From: Schistosoma mansoni
Taxonomy: Eukaryota > Platyhelminthes > Trematoda > Strigeidida > Schistosomatidae
Direction: 5' to 3'
Length of the DNA: 64,000 bases
Assembly: GCF_000237925.1 (NCBI RefSeq)
Contig: NC_031497.1
Span: 17,144,481 to 17,208,480, forward strand
Part shown: piece by piece, positions 11,745 to 20,907 of the stretch
How positions within the stretch are numbered: position 1 is the first letter of the stretch
How the letters are laid out: each line of letters begins with the position of its first letter
Program-made: the position numbers and the translations under genes
Notes under the pieces: model-generated
What the model saw: the letters and a program-made list of their open reading frames with translations, nothing else
Database searches by the model: none
What the model was told of the DNA's origin: nothing

Positions 11745-12400
11745 TCATGTAAGGCATTCCAGTCGTGGTGGTAAATATATCCCCCAAATCAATAGCTCTG
11801 CAAGTGTTCGGCATTAGATGCTGACCACATTGGCTTCAATGGACTCACCTACCTGAAGGCGCTCGGTTATGCATCCACTCCAGATCACGAGTCGGAACAG
11901 CGTGCTAAACTACTCCTGCGATCACTAGCCAGTTTAGATTGTAGCTGTAAATAATTCCCCAAAATCAATAGCTTTCTAAGTGTTCAACATTGGATGCTGA
12001 CCACGTTGTTTAAGTGGACTTGTTTAACTGAAGGCTTTCGGTGATGCATCCGTACCAGATCACGTTGCAACTTGGCGTGGGACACAGCTCCTACGTTTCT
12101 ATAGTCAGCTAATAACGAACGCCTCTCGATATATTGGTAACGTATCAAATATATCTTTCCTACCTTTTCTCGTCTGACATCTGATTTCCTTTGGCCGGGA
12201 ACGATCGAATATAGAAGATACTACTGGTTGCTAGTTGTAAAACTAGAATATCCGTCGTATCTCCAAGATCAATCACTCCTCGATATATTGATAATCTATC
12301 TATCTATATCTTCAAACCTCCTCGCTTCTGACTTTTGATTTTACTTGGTGGGCGCAATTCAATTAGACTACCTCAGCCGTCAGTGAATTCTAAAATTTGA
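11745..12400 (-). repeat. Unclassified dispersed repeat with internally duplicated blocks
   Basis: Two blocks are each present twice in a row. Block A is at about 11765-11900 and 11960-12085 (shared ATGCTGACCAC and CAATAGCT). Block B is at about 12125-12200 and 12280-12365 (shared CTCGATATATTG and TCTGA). The same two blocks occur once each, in opposite orientation and in the same order, at 58185-58270 and 58850-59060. It has no coding content and no family name that I can give; it may be part of a retroelement end. Confidence 0.6.
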
Positions 12401-12519
12401 CTACTCTTATGGCTACTCTTATGTATACAGTCCGTTCCACTGGTGTGCGTCCCCAATTTCAGTGTGTTTCCCTCAAGGTTTGTGTTTGAACTGAGCTTAA
12501 ATAGGTGTCTAAAAGTCAC

Positions 12520-12640
12520 GTCCGAGACGTCTATACTCTTGTAGCTAAAGGTTCAGTGATCACAGGCGCTCTACATAATGTTCGGTTTGAGTCCCATAAC
12601 TGATTTCGTGGCTCACCGATCGATACGTTGTAGTGTATTC
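12520..12640 (+). mobile_element. tRNA-like SINE head (candidate)
   Basis: The plus strand has an A-box-like TAGCTAAAGGTTCAGTG followed at a tRNA-like spacing by a B-box-like GGTTTGAGTCCC. The tail of any such element is not clear, though AATAAAAATG occurs near 13038. It could instead be a decayed tRNA gene fragment. Confidence 0.35.
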
Positions 12641-13389
12641 CTATCTTTTTAAAGCGAAGGAAGAAACACTAAATTTTCAAACTAAAAATGGGGTAGGGTA
12701 GAGCTGAGGAAGACTTGTAGTATCGGTTGTTATGTTAAGCCCAAATACTTTATTCTAGCTTCTGGCCAAGCTAATTCACCTACTCATTATGAGTCATATT
12801 TTGATCTTGTTAATTATTCGCTTATTGACCTTGAGTACTTTTTATATGAGCGTATATGTGTACCCTTCGTATCCTATTCATCATATGTCTGTCATTCATT
12901 TTTGCCTGATTATAAATATTGAGTAATGCTTGCTCACAGCGAGTTGACTTCCCAGCCATCTCCACTATGCATCATCTTTGCTTCGCTCGCTTACACTTGC
13001 TAATGTGCCCACACCTTTTGGCTTGCATCATTCATCAATAAAAATGTAGTTGCCGCTTTCTTTTGCCTTCTGATATTATACACCATTAAGATTGGTATAG
13101 TAACGGTTATCGAAGTGAACTATTATTGAAGCACGGCACTACAGACTAAGTGGAAATTTTCCCGTTGAACTGACCAAAAATACCTTTCAATGTTATCAGC
13201 TTAAGGTTTGCTTGAAAGGCATTTTCGTCGCAGTTAGCATAAGACTTCAGATCATGGGGTACAAACACTACTCATGGCTTTCTGTTACTTCTAAGTCTTC
13301 ATGTTCCTGCACGCATGGAAGCGAAGATGATTAACCGCACTAATCATTGTTTTCCAGATCTTGAAACCATTTCCAGACAACACTGATGA

Positions 13390-14085
13390 CAACTTAGGCA
13401 GTTCTGGCAATTTTTTGATTTACAGAAAAACAGAGCAGGAGACCTAATATGGTGACCTTGAGCACTCTGCTTATAGCTGGCATCCGTTCATGTAGTGTCT
13501 CACATACCGTTATCTTCTGTCTTTGTCCATAGGTCAAGTGTCTTGTCCATTTTTGTGCGGCACCTGTTATTCCAATGCTCGACAACTTGTGCACACGACC
13601 TAGGCCGAAAACTTTATCAAATGTTTCCCTTAAACCTATGGATATCACACTGTCAGGCAAATCTTTACCTCTGGTTGCTGTCTGAATCTCTCTGTCACTT
13701 ATAAAATTGGTTAAGCTTGAATGCTTATTTGGATACCAATGTTGTTCAGGAGTTAATAGGTTGCATCATTCTGCATGACTTAGTGATGTAGCTTGATTTC
13801 TTTTTTCAAGTAATTTAACTACAATTCTGGTTAGACTAACGGGTCAGTAGTAAGGCATGGTCTGTGTCATTCCACACCTAAATATACGGCTAACCACAAC
13901 GTCCTTAAAATCCCTACGCAGTTAAGTTTAGGACATAAACATGTTAAATTGCATCATCAGTGGTTCTGAAATAGTGTCCGCAATGGATATCGTCAGTCAT
14001 GAATGTAAACCATCAGGACCCGATAACCTACCGGGTTTGAGATTAACCAGCAATTTAAAAGCGGCTACTTCACGCGTAAAAAATA
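13390..14085 (-). mobile_element. CR1-like LINE reverse transcriptase fragment
   Basis: The minus strand, in broken frames, reads like the RT of CR1-type LINEs: a SGPDGL motif near 14020, PVSLT near 13845, LTPEQH near 13750, then FDKVFGLGRVHKL and GITGAAQKWTRH near 13560-13620. The catalytic box is not preserved. It lies between CUL2 and RRP8 and differs in family from the other LINEs here. Confidence 0.65.
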
Positions 14086-14651
14086 CTCCAAGTTGGCAAC
14101 CCAGAAGTATTGTTCTGTGGAAGGGCTATTTAATAAAACCGGCATGAGGCAGTCTGTTAAAGGAGTGGGATACCGACTTGCTATCAAAACTAAATTGAAA
14201 CACTGTGCATTTTCGTCTATCACGGAAGTGTGACAGCTAAAGAGATTTTGATTATATCTTAAAAACTGCTGGAAATCTCTTTTTGTACACCCACAACTTA
14301 CGTTTCGAAGATTTCCCAATGTACAATAATCTGTTAGTTCATCTCGTTTATTTCAGAGCTAGGCAACGACACAAAAAGAAAGAATTTCAGGGTTTATAAT
14401 GGCAAGGAGGCTTGCGAACCACGATCTGATAATCACTCGGTAGTTCTCACCGAGTGATCAATGACTAGAACGCCTTACTAGAACAAGTGGTATCAGCCTC
14501 ATCAGTGAACATTTTCAAGGAGAAGCTTGACATTCACTGGAAGTCAATCTGTGAGGATTAACACAGGTTCACCAACCTACTCTCCTTATTATTGAGGACT
14601 GATACGTTTTGGAGGTAAATTAGATTGAGGCGTTACTTCGTCATTCATATG

Positions 14652-17600
14652 ATGAAGTTCAACTTATCGAAGCTCAGAAAAACACTCTCGAAAACCAAAA
14701 AGAAGCCCAGACGCCATCCTGGAAAGATTGTTAAAGTTTCTAAACATTTCAAAAATCCAAAGAAGAACACTTTTGATTGTTTGATAAACTCTTCAATGTA
14801 AGTTTCTTGCATTTATACTCCGTAAGTAAGAGGTTTCGATTTTTGAATGAAAAGTTGTATACTTGCACAAGTGAAGAGGCAGCTACCATTTTTAAGGAGG
14901 ATCCTAAATCATTCGAAATATACCATGAAGGTTACCAACGCCAACTTTCCCAGTGGCCTCAAGATCCTCTCATCTGGGTCAAGAGTAAAATTGTCGAAGA
15001 ATGTTCAAATTTAATGACAAATTATACAGTGGCTGATCTCGGGTGTGGTGATGGAAGATTGAGTCATCTATTGCCTAGTAATTACGAAGTGTATTCTTTT
15101 GATCTTGTCTCCTTAAACGAACGTATCATTGCATGTGATATGGCTCATGTAAGTCGTGTCGTTATATACCATGTAATTTATCGATGTTGATGAGAATTTC
15201 CTCGTTGCTTACCATGCTTGTGTTCTCTGTTAAATTTATCTAGCACTGCCTTAATTAATTGTTCTGTTGTGATAACTCAGTTGATTGATATTGTGTATGA
15301 CTTGTTCACAAGGTTGTTTGCATGTGCAACAAGTCAGTCAGATAGTAACGAAACCTAAAAGATCTGCCGTTGTGCAAATAATTTTATTTTAATGTCCAGG
15401 TGCTTGATTTATTCTCGTTCGTTATTTTACTCCCTGGATCTATGTAACAAGAGTTTTCATCCCTCCACTCAACTAAAAATCATTGTTTTAAGGACAAATA
15501 ATAATACTCGGTCCTCCAAACAAAATTGGGCGGAATTCGGGTCCGGGATGGTACTCTAGTTTTCAAAATCACAATCGCGGTCATCCAATATCCTGTGTTA
15601 ACTAGTAATGCACTCAGCTTGTTTATTAGTTTTGCAAAAATGGTTTCTTAAAGTTAAATATTCTGCCTAAAAACCTTGCGAAATCAAAAAATTGTGATTC
15701 AGCTAGCAAAACCAATGCAAAATGTAAAAATCACTTAGATGTTAATGTAAGTACTAGTTCGGGTGTAAAAGTTCTAAACAAGGAAAATGCACGCAAATAC
15801 TGCTCAGAGTAAGCAAAACAAAATTTCATGGTTGTTGGTTCGTTTAATAATGTTAATGTAAGTACTGGTTCGGGTGTAAAAGTTCTAAACAAGGAAAATG
15901 CACTCAAATACTACTCAGAGTAAGCAAAACAAAATTTCATGGTTGTTGGTTCGTTTAATAAGTCAGTTTATCATAGTTGAAATCATGAGTCAATTGAAGC
16001 TCGAAGTATAATTTATCGAAAATTCATTGGTCATATTTATCCGATTGACAATTTCTACATAACTTTAGGTGGACGATATTGTATAAGTATTGACAAAGGT
16101 TACTGGTGTCAAAATCTTCATTTTATGAAAACTAACACGAAATCTGATATATGTAAAACTACTATTACAAAGGAAATAAAAGCAAGTAGTATATTTATGT
16201 GGAAATTCGATTCTACACAAAGATCACATGAAATAAAAGGGGAAAATAATTCCAATAATGATGCAAACATAATGAAAGATAAATTACAAACAAGAGAAAA
16301 ATTCACTTTCACTCGACCATTTTTATCTAATGAATGTGAGGATAAATCATTCACACCAANNNNNNNNNNNNNNNNNNNNNNNNNNNNNNNNNNNNNNNNN
16401 NNNNNNNNNNNNNNNNNNNNNNNNNNNNNNNNNNNNNNNNNNNNNNNNNNNNNNNNNNNNNNNNNNNNNNNNNNNNNNNNNNNNNNNNNNNNNNNNNNNN
16501 NNNNNNNNNNNNNNNNNNNNNNNNNNNNNNNNNNNNNNNNNNNNNNNNNNNNNNNNNNNTATCAAGTCTGTTGTAGAGATATCAACTCACTGAAGACAAT
16601 TGGTGAACGGTTGCTCAAAACCCTGGATTGGTTGAAGTTAGACATTAACACCGTTGAGTGCCGGCTCAGTGGTCTATCGATTAAGGGCTCTGGCTCGAGA
16701 CTGGTAGGTCCTGGGTTTGAATCTCGCGAGTGCGAGGTCGTGGATGCGCACTGCTGAGGAGTCCCGTAATAGGACGAAGCGGTCGTTCAGTGCTTCCAGG
16801 TCTTCGGTGGTGGTCTAGCTTCAATTGACTCATGATTTCAACTATGAAAATTACTAAAATCTCCACAAAACCCCCTATGATCTATAAGTCAGTTTAGTCA
16901 GGTCCCTGCATTTCACTTATTTCTCTTTACTTTGGATATGGATGTTACTACTGCTGAGATTTTAGTATCACCTAACTTTGCAGAGGTTAATATTTTGCCA
17001 AGAAACTAACTCAATGACTTAAAGAACGTAGATGATATAGTCGTTCGTAAAAACCTTGACTAAATATGGTCTTCTGAACGACTTAAGTGATACGACAACA
17101 GTGTTTAAAAAGTTTTTTTTCGAAATGCTAAATTCTTTCCAACTGGTCTTATTCATTATCTAGTCTAACCGTAGGGGGTGAAACAATTGAGAGAGTTGAT
17201 GACTACGTGTTCCCAAAGTCTTATCAACGCTGTTCTGTTTGTAGGTGACAAAATTTTTTCACGGATACGGAACACTCAGAGTTTGATAACTTGTTCCAGG
17301 TGAGATGTCCGTCTCCCAACCATCGAAACAATGTACTATGTAAGCATCAGTTCTATTTTACTTCGTGGCTGTGAAATAATCTATAAAAGTTCATTATTTC
17401 AATGTAACTCACCAATGGTAGACTTATTTAACTGACTTTTAAGCCCACTATTTCAGAATAAATTACACTACTCGGCTTATACATTAAAATAGATCGATCA
17501 GGGTTCGCAACCCACTGGTCGAAACTAAGTGTCTTGATCACCAACAGACTACTCCAGCAAACGAAGAGAGTGTACATAAGTTGTAAGGATGTGATAATGG

Positions 17601-20600
17601 TTTCTTCGAAGGATTGATCACATGTGATGGGAACACAGATTGAGTAATACTGAAGGTAGGTGTCTGATGAAAAACAGCCAATCCAGTTCATGAGGCTATA
17701 AACTTCCACCATTTGAAACAGGCGTTAAGCTAACCCAAGTCAGCATTTTTGATGGTATAGGAGAGTTGGTAGGAAGCAATCCAAAAGTATGGCTCAAAAC
17801 AGCTCATATGATCGGTATCTGAGACCACTGATTGTTGGTTTGAGCCGTGTTGTTTTATGCAAACTATTTCCTTAAGGTTCATAAGCTAATATCAGTTAAT
17901 AGTTGCCGATCTTAGTTAACATGGTTTGGAATCAATCATAATGTTCCATATGCGTTCATTCTTACTGTTATCCCATGTTTTGATTTTAAGCATTTCATAC
18001 TTTTATTTTCTTTATTTCTTCTTCTTTAACTATGTGAAGTTTTTCTTACTGCCATTACTACCATTATTATTCTGACTGGCCTATTATATGTATTTTTAAT
18101 TTTATCTCACTTTTCTTATGTGATGCGGTGACTTGAGCTGATACTTTTTGGTACTTGGTTTTACATTATGAATGATTGACCCCCAATTTTTAGGTAAGTT
18201 GATAAGTTTTAACCAAAAATTACGATCGGACCTCAATACTTATACAAGTCTATCCCCTCAGGTGAATGCAACTTCCTGGTTACTAAGGGATTTTCACATA
18301 GTTAGTATGCTAACTCAAGTCCCAAGTTACTGATTAAAACACGACTTTCAACTAGTAGTTTCCGGAGTCGAACTACTCTCTAGTCACTCCATTTAGGATA
18401 TCTAAATATTTTCACTGGCTCATTGACTTCCAACGTGGTTCAAATCCTAGTTAGTAAGTAATAAGAATAATGTTTGTAATATCCCAATGAGTAGAAAAAA
18501 GTGAATTTTCTTACGTTTCGCGACTCAGTGTAAGCCACTTCAGAGTCAGTCAGTCAGTCAGCTACAACGTAGGACCAGGCACATATATGCATCGGTCCAA
18601 GTTGCCATACCTCGTTAGCACAACAAGATGAACACCGGATTCATAGAAGTAATTAATTTAGTGGTGGTAGTATATAAAGAAAGGTTGTATATAAGGATAT
18701 AGTACAGGAAGGAAGAGAGATATGAATCAATTTTAATCTCATAGTTTAAGGGAAGATAAAGAGTGTATACACCTACGCCATTGTGATCGATTCTGAGCCA
18801 TGTCACCTAGAGTCTCCAACCATTGGTTACGATAGTCACGCGGACCCCAACCAGGTAGTCTGCATCTGCCAACATGGCTCAGGCTAGAAGTTAGTGACTT
18901 CAAACACTGATGCCATGTTTTGGTTTGACCGCCCCTAACTCTCTTCCAACCATCCCCAATACTAGTCATCATAGCGCGTCGTGGTAATCAGTGTTCAGGC
19001 ATATGTAACACATGGCCCGACCATCTCAGTCTATGAAGATTCATGACCTCATCAACTGATTTACCATCGTTCCCTAATACCCTGCGTCTAACCTCACTAT
19101 TACTTACCCGGTGATCCCAGTAGATGCGAGCAATATTTCTAAGACATCTGTGGTCAAATACTAGTAACCTACGAGTATCTTCTACTCTTAATGGCCATGT
19201 TTCACAGCCGTACAGTAGAACAGAGCGAACTGATGCGCAGTATCCACTTCAGAGTAAGTAAAGCTGTACTATGTAAGTGACTTACAAAAATTTTTCACAC
19301 ATATCCCAACCCATATACTAACTTCCAACACAATACTGATGGATTGAGTGATGGTCTAACTTTTCGGCATTAAACCCGATTGTTTTTTAATGAATCTACA
19401 CTAGTATGCTTTCGCTTCATTTTAGGGTCTTAGATATGTACATGTCTGTTGTTTTCTTTGTTGACAATGTAATTAAAATCACTTTTTCCAATATTCGATA
19501 AACAAAACTGTAGATTAATAGACGAAGCTTTCTGAGTTCTTCACTGAGGCTTTAATTGTTAATGCATATATGTGTTTTTACTAATCTCATTGCGAATAAA
19601 AATAAGACAAAGTAATTGATTTTCGCTTTTTGTAGACACCTCTTAAAAACGATGAAGTTGATTTCGCAGTGTTTTGCTTATCTTTGATGGGAACCAATTG
19701 TTCAGAATTCTTGTATGAAGCGAATCGCATTTTAAAATCTGGGTAAGCTGTTCAATGTACTGTTTCAATTTTGAAATGAGACTGCTCTAAATATCCTTCC
19801 ATAGAATTGTATGGTATACGTACTCACGTAGCCAGTTTTTCATTGGTATAACCTCACTCGTGAAATCTCAAAATCTGGGATGGTAGGTTTTTAAAAAAAG
19901 TGGAATAAAGGCAATACCACACAGCTTCTACCCAATAACGTGGAGTTTTGAGCTCCACTTCACCCAATTTAGTTTTGTGAGCTATCAAATAATATTAGAA
20001 ACCTTAGTTCACTAGGTTTGGCTGAAATCCCAGCACAAGAACACCTACTTGGCAACAGAATTATATCAGTTTTATAACATTTGTTTCGGGCATATGAAGC
20101 GTATTTGAAGATATGTCTGCATTATTGTTTGTTTTAAAGGTATCAGGAATATAACGAGATTGCAAAATCCCATTGTTTTCGTTTAGGAGCTTTAATATAA
20201 CACATAGACATGACGAAAATGATTATCTCTATTTGTTTATTTGTGTTATTTTGGGAAGTGTATGTTTCTTGCTGAAGGCAGTCAGATGGAATCTCGTCAC
20301 AAAAGTTACATTTTACTCAACATTATGCTTCGGAATTTCGAAAAATAAGTGCATATTCGAATACAAATTAAAAGAGAGCTTTGTATACAAGAATATAGTT
20401 GAAAATTTTTCATTGTGGCTAGTCTGCTTGGTTTATGAAGTGATAACTAATTCTTATTCTTCACATTAATTGAACTCGAGTGGTGAAATTTCTTTATTTG
20501 GAATTAACTTCTTTTAATCTTTTGTTTACACCTTTTTAGTGGTATTCTAATAATCGTTGATGTAACTAGCAGATTTGACGGAAAATTCAATGATTTTTTG

Positions 20601-20762
20601 AAAAAGCTAAAGCGTTATGGGTTCGCTAAACAATTTTCAGAGATAACTAGTGATACGTACTTTGTTCGTGCTCTTCTTCGCAAAGTGTCTTCTTGTTCCT
20701 CAGAGCTTGTGCACAGTTTACCGAAACTAAACTTGAAACCATGCTCCTATAAAAAAAGATGA
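14652..20762 (+). CDS. RRP8: Ribosomal RNA-processing protein 8 (SAM-dependent methyltransferase)
   Basis: RRP8 is a nucleolar methyltransferase that makes N1-methyladenosine in 25S/28S rRNA (and, in mammals, acts in the eNoSC silencing complex). Exons are 14652-14797, 14827-15148, 19636-19742 and 20540-20762, stop TGA. All have GT/AG borders, and phases 2, 0, 2 close to 265 codons. Exon 1 gives a Lys/Arg-rich N-terminus, a likely nucleolar signal. Exon 2 has [10 protein letters not shown] and the SAM motif [11 protein letters not shown], near residues 118-127. Exon 3 has [10 protein letters not shown], and exon 4 ends in LKPCSYKKR, as in human RRP8. Intron 1 is only 29 bases (35 if the next AG at 14832 is used). 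Intron 2 is 4.5 kb and holds the assembly gap. The protein is much shorter than human RRP8 because the long disordered N-terminus is missing, leaving little beyond the catalytic core. Confidence 0.93.
15660..16359 (+). pseudogene. Coding-like remnant in RRP8 intron, next to assembly gap
   Basis: The plus strand has codon-like stretches broken by stops, including one with [14 protein letters not shown] (twice, because of a 111-base tandem duplication) and an open stretch from about 15981 to the gap with [13 protein letters not shown]. The open stretch is about 126 codons and runs into the Ns. The D-x-x-x-W-x-Q spacing faintly recalls the C-terminal zinc region of PrimPol, but I would not name it. 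It could be a retrocopy or an exon of an unrecognised gene. Confidence 0.35.
15741..15960 (+). repeat. Tandem duplication, 2 x 111 bases
   Basis: The segment beginning GTTAATGTAAGTACT at 15741 begins again at 15852 and runs to about 15960. The two units differ at only a few bases. The high identity suggests a recent local duplication or an assembly artefact near the gap. Confidence 0.85.
16360..16559. other. Assembly gap (200 N)
   Basis: A run of exactly 200 N, probably a placeholder length and not a measured gap. It lies in RRP8 intron 2 and cuts an open coding-like stretch, so the feature to its left is incomplete. Confidence 0.99.
16655..16835 (+). mobile_element. tRNA-derived SINE with hammerhead-like motif
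   Basis: A tRNA-like head (TCAGTGGTCTATCGATTAAG, then the B box GGGTTTGAATCTC) is followed at 16751-16783 by a hammerhead-like core: CTGAGGAG, a GTCCC...GGGAC-type stem II closing TCCCGTAATAGGA, then CGAAGC where the canonical core has GAAAC. The altered core suggests an inactive ribozyme. The family resembles, but is not the same as, the Smalpha copies at 40-41 and 48.8 kb. A second copy is at 41612-41745. Confidence 0.65.
16960..17400 (+). mobile_element. Decayed LINE fragment
   Basis: The plus strand reads faintly like the RT-to-linker part of the LINE family at 2750-3560. It has a GDDIV-like string, then [16 protein letters not shown] matching the ERVDCFTYLG region, and a QVRCPSPNH string similar to one in the 2750-3560 copy. 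Many stops and frame changes. Confidence 0.4.
18547..19243 (-). mobile_element. 5'-truncated LINE insertion with target duplication
   Basis: A C-terminal LINE piece: [42 protein letters not shown] and QWRRCIHSL read on the minus strand, broken by at least one stop near the HMPEH motif. It ends in a CAGT-repeat tail at 18547. The 12-base direct repeat CCACTTCAGAGT flanks it at 18535-18546 and 19244-19255, so both ends are fixed. It lies in RRP8 intron 2. Confidence 0.88.
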
Positions 20763-20907
20763 TTGATATTTGTTTCTTTTGTAAATTATTTCTCTAAATA
20801 TACACGTATCAGTTAAAATTCAACTTTTCAACTTATCTAATTGTGCTTGTTCGACCAATGTGAAAATGTTTACTTTCAGAGCATCGGTATTGTTCCATTT
20901 TTAATTC
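20763..20907 (+). promoter_or_regulatory. RRP8-ILK intergenic spacer with possible trans-splice acceptor
   Basis: Only 145 bases separate the RRP8 stop from the ILK start on the same strand. No AATAAA is present. A pyrimidine-rich acceptor-like TTTACTTTCAG ends at 20879, 28 bases before the ILK ATG. Schistosomes add a spliced leader to some messages and resolve polycistrons this way, so this AG is a candidate trans-splice site. It might instead be a cis acceptor for an upstream ILK leader exon. Confidence 0.5.

Noticed and set aside
17428-17712. 94-codon minus-strand open frame
   Set aside because: No family resemblance; it borders a decayed LINE and is best taken as a chance frame.
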